NCBI GenBank assembly: GCA_035911095.1
Contig: JAMHWF010000098.1
Span: forward strand, 1 to 64,000
DNA length: 64,000 nucleotides
Reading direction: 5' to 3'
DNA from: JAMHWF01 sp035911095
GTDB lineage: Bacteria > Pseudomonadota > Gammaproteobacteria > Burkholderiales > Burkholderiaceae_C
The translations under genes were made by a program, and so were the position numbers. Below the pieces are notes generated by a model that did not search any database, was not told the DNA's origin, and was given only the letters and a program-made list of their open reading frames with translations. Within the stretch, counting starts at the first letter, position 1; every line of letters starts with the position of its first letter. Below are positions 18,310 to 27,297 of the stretch, one piece after another.

Positions 18310-19473
18310 ATGGCCCGCCGCGGGCCCGGGGCAGCGGTGCCGGTCGGCCCCGGGGCCGACATGCCGGCGACGACGGCCTTGGCGGCCGTTGCAGGGACCG
18401 CTCACGAGGGCATCGCCTCCAGCCTGATCGACTGGCAGCACCGCCACGGTCGTCACGACCTGCCGTGGCAGGGTAGCCGCGACCCCTACCGGGTCTGGCT
18501 CTCCGAGGTCATGCTCCAGCAGACCCAGGTGGCGACGGTGCTGGCGTACTACCCGCGCTTCGTCGCGCGCTTTCCCGATGTGCGCTCGCTGGCCGCGGCC
18601 TCGCTCGACGAGGTGCTCGCGCTCTGGGCCGGGCTGGGCTACTACAGCCGCGCGCGCCACCTGCACCGGGCGGCGCAACAGGTGATGGTGGCGCATGGCG
18701 GGCACTTCCCGCGCGACCGTGCGGGCCTCGAGACCCTGCCCGGCGTCGGCCGCTCGACGGCGGCGGCGATCGCCGCCTTCTGTTACGGCGAGCGCGCCGC
18801 GATCCTCGATGGCAACGTCAAGCGGGTGCTGACCCGCGTGCTCGGCTTCGGCGCCGACCTCGCCCAGCCCGCCAACGAAAGGGCGCTCTGGGCGCTGGCC
18901 GAAGGGCTGCTGCCGGCGTCGGGCATCGAGGCCTACACCCAGGGCCTGATGGACCTTGGCGCCTCGCTGTGCAGCGCCAGGGCGCCGGAGTGCGGCAGCT
19001 GCCCGCTGGCGGCCGCCTGCATCGCGCAGCGCCAGGGCGACCCGGCGCGCTACCCGGTGAAGACGCGCCGCCTGCGGCGCAGCCGACGCGAGAACTGGTG
19101 GCTCTGGCTCGAAGGCGCCGCCGGCGTCTGGCTGCAGCAGCGCCCGTCGCGCGGTGTCTGGGGCGGGCTGTGGACGCTGCCATTGTTCGACGACGAGGCC
19201 GGGCTGCACGCCGCCGTCGCCCGCCTCGGCCGCGGACTCAAGCCGGAAGCGCTGCCGACGATCGAGCACGCGCTGACGCATTTCGACTGGGTGCTGCATT
19301 CCCGCCGCCTGTGGCTGGCGGACGCGGTGCCGGGCGCGACGGTCGCGGGCATGTTCGGTTCGCCAGCCGACGGCGAGGGCCGCTGGGTGGCCCGGGACGC
19401 CCTGGCCGACCATGCGCTGCCGGCGCCCCTGCGGCGCCTGCTGTCCACGCCACCGGGGGCGTCTTTCAGCTGA
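18310..19473 (+). CDS. mutY: Adenine DNA glycosylase
   Basis: MutY excises adenine mispaired with 8-oxoguanine. VWLSEVMLQQTQVATVL (catalytic Glu), the helix-hairpin-helix LPGVGRSTAAAIAAF, the catalytic Asp in ILDGNVKRV, and the iron-sulfur ligands C-x6-C-x2-C-x5-C in CSARAPECGSCPLAAAC are all present. A NUDIX-like C-terminal domain reads the opposite 8-oxoG. ATG 18310 gives 387 residues; ATG 18361 gives 370, closer to the family, and neither has a clear ribosome-binding site. The 3' end overlaps the convergent Lon-domain gene by 8 nt. Confidence 0.95.
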   Translation: MARRGPGAAVPVGPGADMPATTALAAVAGTAHEGIASSLIDWQHRHGRHDLPWQGSRDPYRVWLSEVMLQQTQVATVLAYYPRFVARFPDVRSLAAASLDEVLALWAGLGYYSRARHLHRAAQQVMVAHGGHFPRDRAGLETLPGVGRSTAAAIAAFCYGERAAILDGNVKRVLTRVLGFGADLAQPANERALWALAEGLLPASGIEAYTQGLMDLGASLCSARAPECGSCPLAAACIAQRQGDPARYPVKTRRLRRSRRENWWLWLEGAAGVWLQQRPSRGVWGGLWTLPLFDDEAGLHAAVARLGRGLKPEALPTIEHALTHFDWVLHSRRLWLADAVPGATVAGMFGSPADGEGRWVARDALADHALPAPLRRLLSTPPGASFS

Positions 19474-20107
19474 CGACGCCCTTGCCGCGCAGGAACTCGT
19501 CGACCAGTTGCAGGCGCAGCTGCGGGTCGTCGAGCACCATCAGGCGCTGCTTGGCCGCCAGCGAGATCGGCAGCAGCTCGCACCAGCGGTTGGCGACCCA
19601 GCCCGCCTGCTCGAAATGGAAGGGCTCGAGGAACGGCAGCGGGCCCTGCCGCCGGAGGCGCGCGATCGCGTTGGCCAGGCCGCGCACGCTGCCGTGCAGT
19701 GCGATCGCGGGGGCGAGGGGATCGTCGCACCGCAGGGGCTCGACCTCGCCGACCCAGAGGCCGTTGGCCTGGCGGCGGCGCCCGTGCAGCCGGAAGCGCT
19801 CGAGGCCGCGGCAGCGCACGGTCAGGATGCCGGCTTGCGGGCTGTCGACGTCGAGCACCTCGGCGCTGACGCCGCAGGCCTCCAGCGGCACCGTCGCGTC
19901 GTGATCCGCGTCCGGCGCGGCGGCGTTTCCGGGCGCGCCGTCCTCCTGGCGCAGCGCGACGACGCCGAAGCGGTCGCGCTCGCGCAGGCAGCGCCCGATC
20001 AGGTCGAGGTAGCGCGCCTCGTAGACCTTCAGCGTCAGCAGGCCGCCGGGAAAGAGCACGGCCTGCAGCGGGAAGAGCGGCAGCTGCTGCCGCACCGGCG
20101 CCTTCAC
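19466..20107 (-). CDS. Lon N-terminal (LON substrate-binding) domain protein
   Basis: A 213-residue protein consisting only of the Lon protease N-terminal domain (PUA-like). LPLFPLQAVLFPGGLLTLKV at the start and EARYLDLIGRCLRERDRFGV next are diagnostic. There is no ATPase or protease domain. The GTG start at 20107 overlaps the rapZ stop (GTGA), so it is coupled to rapZ. Stand-alone LON-domain proteins are widespread, but their substrates are not established. Confidence 0.88.
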   Translation of the reverse strand: MKAPVRQQLPLFPLQAVLFPGGLLTLKVYEARYLDLIGRCLRERDRFGVVALRQEDGAPGNAAAPDADHDATVPLEACGVSAEVLDVDSPQAGILTVRCRGLERFRLHGRRRQANGLWVGEVEPLRCDDPLAPAIALHGSVRGLANAIARLRRQGPLPFLEPFHFEQAGWVANRWCELLPISLAAKQRLMVLDDPQLRLQLVDEFLRGKGVVS

Positions 20108-21057
20108 TCGCCTGCGTCCAGCTCGCGGTGGCGCGCGAGCGTCAGCGTGCTTCTGCGGAACCGGCGTGCCAGCGTCTCGACGAACCAGACCGAACGGTGC
20201 TGGCCGCCGGTGCAGCCGATCGCCACCGTCAGGTAGCTGCGCTGGTCGGCTTCGAAAGAGGGCAGCCAGCGGCGCAGGAAGTCCTCGATCCGCGCCAGCA
20301 TCTCGACGGCGTCGGGCTGCTGCTCGAGGTAGGCCGCCACCGGCGCGTCGCGGCCGGTCAGCGGGCGCAGTTCGGGCACGTAGTGAGGGTTCGGCAGCAT
20401 GCGAACGTCGAACACGTAGTCGGCGTCGAGTGGCACGCCGCGCTTGAAGGCGAACGATTCGAAGACCAGCGTCAGCGCGGAACCCGTCGACTGCACCAGC
20501 TCGCGGACCCAGTGCCGCAGCTGCGCGGCCCGCAGCTGGCTGGTGTCGACCACGGTCGAGACCTCGCGCAGGCCGGCGAGCAGCTCGCGCTCGAGCTCGA
20601 TCGCCTCGATCAGCGCCGGGTGACCCTCGTGCGCATCGAGCGCCACGTCCCGGCGCTTGGCAAGCGGGTGCGGCCGGCGCGTTTCGGAGAAGCGGCGCAC
20701 CAGGGTGTCGGTCGTCGCGTCGAGGAAGATCGAGCGGATCGCGACACCCTCGTCGCGCAGCTTCGCGATCAGCGGCAGCACGTGCGGCAGCGAATCGGCG
20801 CTGCGCACGTCGATCGCAATCGCCAGCCGACGCTCGGCGTTGGCCTGCGCGACGCGCAGGAAGTCGCGCAGCAGCTGGGGTGGCAGGTTGTCGACGCAAT
20901 AGAAGCGCGCGTCCTCGAGCGCGTGCAGCGCAACGGACTTGCCAGAGCCCGAGATGCCGGTCACGAGCACGATCTCGCGCGGGGTCTCGGGTGCGACCGG
21001 CGTCGCGGCGCAGGCGGCCTGGATGTCGGCTCCGCGGTCGGCTCGGGTGTCGGACAT
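20104..21057 (-). CDS. rapZ: RNase adapter protein RapZ (YvcJ family)
   Basis: RapZ-family P-loop proteins bind nucleotides. In E. coli RapZ hands the sRNA GlmZ to RNase E to control glucosamine-6-phosphate synthase. The 317-residue product has the Walker A loop TGISGSGKSVALHALED near residue 35, CVDNLPPQLLRDFL, and the conserved IGCTGGQHRSVWFVE near the C-terminus. It starts 2 nt after the recN stop. Whether the GlmZ role applies in this lineage is not known; the fold assignment is firm. Confidence 0.92.
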   Translation of the reverse strand: MSDTRADRGADIQAACAATPVAPETPREIVLVTGISGSGKSVALHALEDARFYCVDNLPPQLLRDFLRVAQANAERRLAIAIDVRSADSLPHVLPLIAKLRDEGVAIRSIFLDATTDTLVRRFSETRRPHPLAKRRDVALDAHEGHPALIEAIELERELLAGLREVSTVVDTSQLRAAQLRHWVRELVQSTGSALTLVFESFAFKRGVPLDADYVFDVRMLPNPHYVPELRPLTGRDAPVAAYLEQQPDAVEMLARIEDFLRRWLPSFEADQRSYLTVAIGCTGGQHRSVWFVETLARRFRRSTLTLARHRELDAGE

Positions 21058-21059
21058 GG

Positions 21060-22793
21060 TCAGGCCCGCTTGCGTGACCCGCGCGCCGGGGGCGGCGCCG
21101 CCGGGGGGGCGGCGGCGGCGTGGCCGGAGGCGAGCATCTCCTGCGCATGCGCCAGGCTCGTGCCCGAGAGCCGCTCGCCGCCGAGCATGCGCGCGATCTC
21201 GGCGACGCGCGCCTCGCCTGCCAGCGGCACCACGGTGCTCAGTGTCAGGCCGTCGCGTGCGGCCTTGGCGACCTGCCAGTGGTGGTCGGCGCAGGCGGCG
21301 ACCTGCGGCAGGTGGGTCACCGCCAGCACCTGGCGCCCGCGCCCGAGCTGCTTCATCAGCCGGCCGACGGTCTCGGCCACCGCGCCCCCGACGCCGGCGT
21401 CGATCTCGTCGAAGATCAGCGTGCCGGCGCCGCCGGCCCGGTCGCCGTCCGCAGACGCCGGCCCGACGCTGGTCACGACCGAGATGGCCAGCGCCAGGCG
21501 CGAAAGCTCGCCGCCGGAAGCGACGCGCGCCAGCGCCCGCGGCGTGCTGCCGACGTGACCTGCCACGCGCAGCTCGGCCGACTCGAGGCCGAAGGACTGC
21601 GGCTCGTCCTGCGGCAGCAGGGCCACCTCGAAGCGGCCCCCGGCCATGCCGAGCGTCTGCATCGCCTGCGTGACGGCCTCGGCCAGCTCGGCGGCGGCGG
21701 CGTGGCGCGCCTTGCCGGCGTGCAGTGCCAGCTTGTCGAAGGCGACGCGTGCGGCGCCGACGCGCGCGGCCAGCGCCTGCGGGTCGGCGGCCTCGTCGAG
21801 CGCCTGAAGCTCGCCGCGCCATTGCGCCAGCAGGGCGGGCAGCTCGGCCGGCGGCCGGCGGTGGCGGCGCGCGAGCGCGACCCAGGCCGACAGCCGCTCC
21901 TCGACCTCGCGCAGGCGCTCCGGCTCGAGCTCGGCGTGCGACAGGTAGCCGCCGAGGCTGTGGGCCGCGTCCTGCAGCTGCGCCTGCGCGCCCTCGAGCA
22001 CTTCGGCGACCGGGGCCAGACGTGCATCGATCGCGCTCGCGTCGCGCAGTGCGTCGACCGCGCGCGCCGTCAGCTGCAGCGCGTTGGCCTCGGCCGCGTC
22101 GACCGCGTCGAGCGCGCCTCGTGCGGCGTCGATCAGCGCCTGTGCGTTCGACAGGCGGCGGTGCTCGGCGTCCAGACCCGCCCACTCGTCGTCGCCGGGC
22201 GCCAGGCGTTCCAGTTCGCCGATCTGCCACGCCAGGCGCTCGCGCTCGCGGCCCAGTTCGGCCTGGCGGGCGAGCGCATCGGCGTGGGCCTGCTGCGCGC
22301 TGCGCCAGGTCGACCAGGCCGCTGCCAGCGCCGCGGCATCGACGCCGGCCCGCTCGTCGAGCAGCTCGCGCACGGCGGCCGGCCGGGTCAGGCTCTGCCA
22401 GGCATGCTGGCCGTGGATGTCGACCAGGCGCTCGGCGGCTTCGCGCAGCTGGCCGATCGTCGCCGGGCTGCCGTTGATCCAGGCGCGGCTCTTGCCCTGG
22501 GCGTCAAGCGTGCGCCGCAGCAGCAGGGTCTCGGACTCGGTGTCGAAGCCGGCCTCGTCGAGCCAGCCCTGCAGTGCCGGCGGCAGGTCGAACTCGGCGC
22601 CGATCTCGGCGCGGGTGGCGCCTTCGCGCACCACGCCGGCGTCGCCGCGGCTGCCGAGCGCCAGCTGCAGCGCGTCGACGAGGATCGACTTGCCCGCGCC
22701 CGTCTCGCCGGTCAGCACCGAGAAGCCCTCGGCGAAGTCGACCTCGAGCCGGTCGACGATCACGAAATCGCGCAAAGCGAGGCGGCGGAGCAT
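21060..22793 (-). CDS. recN: DNA repair protein RecN
   Basis: RecN is an SMC-like ATPase acting in double-strand-break repair. It has the N-terminal Walker A loop GFSVLTGETGAGKSILVDAL, a long Ala/Arg/Glu-rich coiled coil through the middle, and a C-terminal ABC half with GGELSRLALAISVVT and LIFDEIDAGVGGAVAETVG (Walker B, D-loop). The 577 residues match the family. The last dozen residues are Pro/Ala-rich. The gene is followed by rapZ after 2 nt. Confidence 0.95.
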   Translation of the reverse strand: MLRRLALRDFVIVDRLEVDFAEGFSVLTGETGAGKSILVDALQLALGSRGDAGVVREGATRAEIGAEFDLPPALQGWLDEAGFDTESETLLLRRTLDAQGKSRAWINGSPATIGQLREAAERLVDIHGQHAWQSLTRPAAVRELLDERAGVDAAALAAAWSTWRSAQQAHADALARQAELGRERERLAWQIGELERLAPGDDEWAGLDAEHRRLSNAQALIDAARGALDAVDAAEANALQLTARAVDALRDASAIDARLAPVAEVLEGAQAQLQDAAHSLGGYLSHAELEPERLREVEERLSAWVALARRHRRPPAELPALLAQWRGELQALDEAADPQALAARVGAARVAFDKLALHAGKARHAAAAELAEAVTQAMQTLGMAGGRFEVALLPQDEPQSFGLESAELRVAGHVGSTPRALARVASGGELSRLALAISVVTSVGPASADGDRAGGAGTLIFDEIDAGVGGAVAETVGRLMKQLGRGRQVLAVTHLPQVAACADHHWQVAKAARDGLTLSTVVPLAGEARVAEIARMLGGERLSGTSLAHAQEMLASGHAAAAPPAAPPPARGSRKRA

Positions 22794-22919
22794 GGCGGGC
22801 GGAGCGTCAGCGGTTGGGCGGGGGGCGGAGACGGTCGGGTGCAGCCTGGCGTGCGGGCATCGAGGCGGAAGCGCCGAAGAGGGCGCCGGGGCCGACGCCC
22901 GCCCAGCGAGCCTCGTGGT

Positions 22920-23798
22920 CTAGCCGACCGCGCCCTCGTTCCAGTGCAGCTTGCGGCGCAGCGTCGCGTAGTAGCTCCAGCCGCGCGGATGCAGGAAGCG
23001 CACCTGATGCTCGGAGCGTCTCACGCGGATCACGTCCGCGTGTGTCAGGCTCGCGAAGTTCTGCATGTCGAAGTTCACGCTGACGTCGCGCCCGGAGACG
23101 ATCTCGATGCTGATCTCGGCGTTGTCCGGCATCACGATCGGCCGGTTCGACAGCGTGTGCGGCGCAATCGGCACCATCACCCAGCCCGCGATGCCCGGGT
23201 GCAGCAGCGGGCCGCCTGCCGACAGCGCGTAGGCGGTCGAGCCAGTGGGCGAGGCGACGATGAGCCCGTCGGCGCGCAGGTTGGCGACGAACTCCTCGCC
23301 GACGTCGATGCGCAGCTCGACCATGCTGGCGATCGCGCCGCGGCCGACCACCATGTCGTTCATCGCGATGCCCGAGTAGATCGGCTCGCCGTCGCGCCAG
23401 ACGCCGCCTTCGAGCATCGACCGGTGCTCGATCTCGTAGTCGCCGGCGATCATCGGTGCCAGCACCTCGGCGTAGGTGTTCGCGGCCACGTCGGTGATGA
23501 AGCCGAGCCGGCCCTGGTTGATGCCGACCAGCGGCACGCCGTGCGCGGCGAGCTGGCGCGCGATGCCGAGCATCGTGCCGTCACCCCCGACCACGATCGC
23601 GAGGTCGCACTGTGCGCCGATTTCCTCGGGCGACAGCGCCGCGTGGTCGGTCATGCCGGTGTTGCGCGCGGTGTCGCGTTCGAGCGAGACCTCGAGCCCC
23701 TGGCGGGCGAGGAAGCCCGCGATGTCTTCCAGCAGCGGGCGGATGCCGCGCGCCTGGTACTTGCCCACCAACGCGACATGACGGAAGCGCGAGCCCAT
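22920..23798 (-). CDS. nadK: NAD kinase
   Basis: NadK phosphorylates NAD to NADP. The GGDGTMLGIARQ active-site loop, NDMVVGRGAIASMVEL, and ASPTGSTAYALSAGGPL are all present in a 292-residue protein of normal length. The frame stays open well upstream, but ATG at 23798 gives the standard N-terminus. On its strand TGTAAT stands 7 nt before the ATG, without a ribosome-binding site. It is divergent from hrcA across 81 bp, as in many proteobacteria. Confidence 0.96.
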   Translation of the reverse strand: MGSRFRHVALVGKYQARGIRPLLEDIAGFLARQGLEVSLERDTARNTGMTDHAALSPEEIGAQCDLAIVVGGDGTMLGIARQLAAHGVPLVGINQGRLGFITDVAANTYAEVLAPMIAGDYEIEHRSMLEGGVWRDGEPIYSGIAMNDMVVGRGAIASMVELRIDVGEEFVANLRADGLIVASPTGSTAYALSAGGPLLHPGIAGWVMVPIAPHTLSNRPIVMPDNAEISIEIVSGRDVSVNFDMQNFASLTHADVIRVRRSEHQVRFLHPRGWSYYATLRRKLHWNEGAVG

Positions 23799-23867
23799 GC
23801 GAACGATTACACCACAGGCCCCGTGACCGGCCGCCTTGCGCCGGGGCCGTGAAACCGACCCGCGGCC

Positions 23868-23873
23868 TACAAT
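23868..23873 (+). promoter_or_regulatory. -10 box of hrcA
   Basis: TACAAT, a near-consensus sigma70 -10 element, ends 6 nt before the hrcA ATG. A start point 6-7 nt downstream would fall on the ATG itself, giving a leaderless message. The -35 region is GC-rich and unconvincing. No CIRCE inverted repeat was seen in front of hrcA. Confidence 0.55.
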
Positions 23874-23879
23874 GAATTC

Positions 23880-24905
23880 ATGCTGGACGAGCGCGCCAGA
23901 TCGCTGCTGAAGACCCTGGTCGAGCGCTACATAGCCGACGGCCAGCCGGTCGGCTCGCGCACGCTGTCTCGCGCCTCGGGGCTCGAGTTGTCGCCGGCGA
24001 CGATCCGCAACGTGATGGCCGATCTCGAGGAGCTCGGCCTGATCGCCAGCCCGCACACCTCGGCCGGCCGCGTGCCGACCGCGCGCGGCTACCGCCTCTT
24101 CGTCGACACGATGCTGACCGCGCGCCAGCAGCAACCGGCGCCGTCCGAGCTGCTCGGCGCCGGCGAGCAGCTGGCCCCGGGACAGCCGCAGCGCGTGATC
24201 ACGCATGCCGCGCACCTGCTGTCCAACCTGTCGAATTTCGTCGGGGTCGTCACCGCGCCGCGCAAGAGCAGCGTGTTCCGCCACATCGAGTTCCTGCGTC
24301 TGTCGGCGCGCCGCATCCTGGTGATCATGGTCGCGCCGGACGGCGACGTGCAGAACCGCGTGGTCCTCACCGCCCAGGACTACACCCAGGCCGAGCTCGT
24401 CGAGGCCAGCAACTACCTGAGCGCGCACTACACCGGCCTCACGATCGAGCAGGTGCGCGACCGCCTGAAGGGCGAGGTCGACGCGCTGCGTGGCGAGATC
24501 GCGGCGCTGATGCAGGCCGCCGTCGAGGCGAGCAGCGAGGCGATCGCCGACAGCAGCGAGGAGACGGTCGTGATCAGCGGCGAGCGCAAGCTGCTCACGG
24601 TGCAGGACTTCTCGAGCGACCTCGGCAGCCTGCGCCGGCTGTTCGACCTCTTCGAGCAGAAGACGCAGCTGATGCGCCTGCTCGAGGTCTCCGACCGCGC
24701 CGAGGGCGTGCGCATCTACATCGGCGGCGAGAGCCGCGTCGTGCCCTACGAGGAACTGTCGGTGGTCAGCGCCTCTTACGAGGTGGACGGCCAGGTCGTC
24801 GGCACGCTCGGCGTGATCGGCCCGACCCGCATGGCCTACGACCGGATGATCGAGATCGTCGACATCACCTCGCGGATGGTGTCGAACGCGCTGTCGCAGA
24901 AGTAG
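23880..24905 (+). CDS. hrcA: Heat-inducible transcription repressor HrcA
   Basis: HrcA represses groE and dnaK operons by binding CIRCE elements and is kept active by GroEL. The 341-residue product has the winged-helix segment LSPATIRNVMADLEELGLI near residue 40, SPHTSAGRVPTARGYRLFVD, and the dimerisation and insert domains behind it. Length is normal. It is divergent from nadK, with a tRNA gene following 68 nt after the stop. Confidence 0.96.
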   Translation: MLDERARSLLKTLVERYIADGQPVGSRTLSRASGLELSPATIRNVMADLEELGLIASPHTSAGRVPTARGYRLFVDTMLTARQQQPAPSELLGAGEQLAPGQPQRVITHAAHLLSNLSNFVGVVTAPRKSSVFRHIEFLRLSARRILVIMVAPDGDVQNRVVLTAQDYTQAELVEASNYLSAHYTGLTIEQVRDRLKGEVDALRGEIAALMQAAVEASSEAIADSSEETVVISGERKLLTVQDFSSDLGSLRRLFDLFEQKTQLMRLLEVSDRAEGVRIYIGGESRVVPYEELSVVSASYEVDGQVVGTLGVIGPTRMAYDRMIEIVDITSRMVSNALSQK

Positions 24906-24959
24906 CGCGGTCGGACCGGGCCCGCCGGGCCCCGCGTCGCCGGTGCGGGACCCCGCTCC

Positions 24960-24965
24960 TACAAT
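24960..24965 (+). promoter_or_regulatory. -10 box of the tRNA-CAU gene
   Basis: TACAAT lies 8 nt before the mature tRNA 5' end, in a GC-rich stretch after hrcA. The preceding -35 region is weak. Confidence 0.5.
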
Positions 24966-24973
24966 CCGCGCGC

Positions 24974-25050
24974 GGGCCGTTAGCTCAGTTGGTTAGAGCA
25001 GAGGACTCATAATCCTTTGGTCGTTGGTTCAAGTCCAACACGGCCTACCA
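24974..25050 (+). tRNA. tRNA with CAU anticodon, probably tRNA-Ile2 (lysidine) rather than elongator Met
   Basis: A 77-nt cloverleaf with acceptor GGGCCGT/ACGGCCT, D-arm with TTAGCTCAGTTGG, anticodon loop CTCATAA, T-loop TTCAAGT, discriminator A and encoded CCA. CAU anticodons are shared by initiator Met, elongator Met and the lysidine-modified Ile2. The acceptor has C4-G69 and C5-G68, and the T-arm sequence resembles E. coli tRNA-Ile2. The first pair is G-U. Initiator is excluded because there is a normal acceptor pair and no G-C triplet at the anticodon stem. Met and Ile2 cannot be fully separated by eye. Confidence 0.8.
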
Positions 25051-25267
25051 AGCGCTTCGCTGTCGTTGCCGGAGCCATGCCAGGTTTCGGTGGAACCGGT
25101 CGGCGGTCGGCTCCCGCCCCGTCGCGCTTCAAGCAACGCCTGGCGCAGGTGATGTGAACCCGCCCGAGACCCGACACGGATGGGCGCGCGCTGCCGGGGC
25201 AAGTCCTGAAGGCGCTCAAGCGTTGAACGGCGTCACGAGCGGCGTCAAGAGCGGGCCCGGCGCGCCG

Positions 25268-25975
25268 TCAGCGGCGCACCGTCGAGGCGTCCTGCCCGTA
25301 CAGCAGCCGTCGCGCCGCGGCATCGTCGACCGCTGGCGCGCCAGGGGGGTTGACCTCCTCGACGAGGGCGTAGGCACGCTGCACCGCCGGGCGCGCGCGG
25401 ATGCGCTCGAACCAGCCCTGCAGGTTCGGGAAGTCCTCCAGCCGCTGCTGCTGGCGCACATGGCCGACGATCCACGGGTAGCTGGCGATGTCGGCGATCG
25501 AGTACGTGCCGGCGATGAATTCGCGCGTCGCCAACTGCCGGTCGAGCACCGCGTACAGGCGCGCGGTCTCGCGCACGTAGCGGTCGATCGCATACGGCAG
25601 TTTCTCCGGCGCGGCATGGTTGAAGTGGCCGTTCTGGCCGGCCATCGGGCCGAGCCCGGCCATCTGCCAGAACAGCCACTGCAGCGCGTCGGTGCGCCCG
25701 CGCAGGTCCTGCGGGATCAACTGGCCGGTCTTGTCGGCCAGGTAGAGCAGGATCGCGCCCGACTCGAACACCGACACCGGCGCCCCGCCGCCGGCCGGCG
25801 CGTGGTCGACGATGGCCGGGATGCGGTTGTTCGGCGCGATGCGCAGGAACGCGGGCCCGAACTGCTCGCCCCGCCCGATGTGGACCGGCACGATGCGGTA
25901 GTCGAGCCCGGTCTCCTCCAGAAAGATGCTGATCTTGTGGCCGTTCGGCGTGGTCCAGTAGTGCAGGTCGATCAT
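25268..25975 (-). CDS. Glutathione S-transferase family protein (Nu/YfcG type)
   Basis: A 235-residue cytoplasmic protein. MIDLHYWTTPNGHKISIFLE opens the thioredoxin-like domain, with the Thr/Asn active-site region of Nu-class enzymes; FESGAILLYLADKTGQ binds the gamma-glutamyl moiety. The helical C-domain follows (WLFWQMAGLGPMAGQNGHF). Nu-class relatives YfcG and YghU reduce disulfides and organic peroxides. The gene stands alone, facing the preceding tRNA. The ATG at 25975 fits the family start; the frame is open upstream but Arg-rich and unlikely to code. Confidence 0.9.
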   Translation of the reverse strand: MIDLHYWTTPNGHKISIFLEETGLDYRIVPVHIGRGEQFGPAFLRIAPNNRIPAIVDHAPAGGGAPVSVFESGAILLYLADKTGQLIPQDLRGRTDALQWLFWQMAGLGPMAGQNGHFNHAAPEKLPYAIDRYVRETARLYAVLDRQLATREFIAGTYSIADIASYPWIVGHVRQQQRLEDFPNLQGWFERIRARPAVQRAYALVEEVNPPGAPAVDDAAARRLLYGQDASTVRR

Positions 25976-26199
25976 CGGTCGGCGATGGGTGGTGGCGTTT
26001 GATGAGGGCTCCTGTCGCAGCCTGCATGCCATGCCCGCGGCCCGGCGGCGGTGGGCGCCGCTGCTGCGGGGCGAGCAGCCCGCCCGCCACCGCCGGCCCG
26101 TTCCGGACAGCGCGCTGGTGCCTGCGGCGCAGCGGGGGCTGCCCGGCGTACGACCGGCGGCGGTGCGTCGGGCTCGCCGACACGCCTGGCCGGTGGCCT

Positions 26200-26625
26200 G
26201 GCGGCCCTGGTGCCCGCGCACGCGCGCCTCGAGCAGGCGTTTGCGAAGGACGGCATCCGCATCGAATGGGCGTTCTTCAAGGGCGCCGGGTCGGCAGTCA
26301 ACGAGGCGGGCAGGTCGATTTCGCGTTCTATGGCGATTTCCCCGCGGTGCTGGCGCGCGCCCGCGGCCTGAAGACCCGGCTGGTGCTGCCCACCTCTGTG
26401 CGGTCCGGCATCTACATCGCCGTGCCACCGGATTCGCCGGTGCGGCGCATCGAGGATCTGCGCGGCCGCCAGGTGTCTCTGTTCAGGGGCACCAACTGGA
26501 GCTGCGGTTCGACCTGGCGCTGGAGGTGAGGGGCCTGTTCGTACGGGAGGTGCTCGCTCAGGCGTATCCGCAGGTGGTCCAGCGCGTGGTGAACATCGTC
26601 GTGACGGGTGCGCGCTGGGGCGGCG
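26200..26625 (+). pseudogene. Decayed aliphatic-sulfonate (SsuA-like) ABC substrate-binding protein
   Basis: Three frames carry consecutive pieces of one protein. The first is LEQAFAKDGIRIEWAFFKGA with AVNEA (frame 2, to about 26305). The second is QVDFAFYGDFPAVLARA then GLKTRLVLPTSVRSGIYIAV and RRIEDLRGRQVSLFRGTN (frame 1, to about 26495). The third is HQLELRFDLALE then FVREVLAQAYPQVVQRVV (frame 0). The frame changes at about 26305 and 26495, and some 60 residues appear missing near 26530. The N-terminal signal peptide is not recognisable. The pieces match SsuA-like sulfonate or taurine binding proteins as I know them. No transporter ATPase or permease lies nearby. Confidence 0.75.
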
Positions 26626-26794
26626 GTCGCGACACTGGGCCTGGCGGACTGCTGGCAGCCGGTCTCGGCCGGCGGCGTGCTGCCTTAGCGGGCTTCCCAC
26701 AGACGGCGCACGGGTGTCCGGCACGCCCGGGGCGACTCGGCCGCGGCGCCCATGCACTACGCTTGGCCTCCAGGCGTTCGCCAAGGAGGAACCC

Positions 26795-27175
26795 ATGAGC
26801 TTCATGTTGCTGATCGTCGAGCCCGTCGGCCAACGCGCGACGCGCACCGAGGCACAAGGCCGGGAGGCCTACGACCAGATGCGGGACTTCGGCGCCGAGC
26901 TTTACGAGAAGGGCCTGCTGAAGGCGAGCGAGTCGCTGAAGTCGCTGTCGAGCGCGGCGCGTGTGCAACGCCGCGGCGAGGGGACCCAAGTCCTCGACGG
27001 CCCGTTCGCCGAGGCGAAGGAAATGATCGGCGGCTTCTACCTGCTCGATTGCAAGACGCGCGAGGAGGCGATCGAGATCGCCAAGCGCTGCCCGGCCGCT
27101 CAGTGGTGCACGGTCGAGGTCCGTGAGCTCGGCCCCTGCTACGACGACAGCACCGCGGTGCCACGCGCGGCCTGA
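26795..27175 (+). CDS. YCII-related (DGPF domain) protein 1
   Basis: A 126-residue cytoplasmic protein with a ferredoxin-like fold of the YciI/DGPF family. The signature VLDGPFAEAKEMIGGFYLLD is clear near residue 75, and MSFMLLIVEPVG opens the fold. A strong ribosome-binding site AAGGAGGA precedes the ATG at 26795. It begins a three-gene unit with a second DGPF protein and an ECF42-type sigma factor, the association that defines that sigma group. The biochemical function of DGPF proteins is unsettled. Confidence 0.88.
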   Translation: MSFMLLIVEPVGQRATRTEAQGREAYDQMRDFGAELYEKGLLKASESLKSLSSAARVQRRGEGTQVLDGPFAEAKEMIGGFYLLDCKTREEAIEIAKRCPAAQWCTVEVRELGPCYDDSTAVPRAA

Positions 27176-27297
27176 ACGCCACGGCAGCCTGTTGGACTGC
27201 GGGTTTTCCCCGGACCGACGGCGTCGAGCGCCGGCCGTTCGCTTCGTCGTCAAGGTGAGCGCCGCGCGCTGATCCCCACCCGACAGGAGCCGACGAG

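Noticed and set aside
21120..23852. 910-codon open frame on the plus strand opposite recN and nadK
   Set aside because: No domain is visible and the minus strand encodes complete RecN and NadK; it is a compositional shadow.
23799..23879. CIRCE heat-shock operator in the nadK-hrcA gap
   Set aside because: No TTAGCACTC-N9-GAGTGCTAA-like inverted repeat is present in the interval.
25051..26200. Insertion sequence or tRNA-adjacent integrated element explaining the decayed genes
   Set aside because: The tRNA 3' end is not repeated downstream, and no transposase, integrase or inverted repeats were found.
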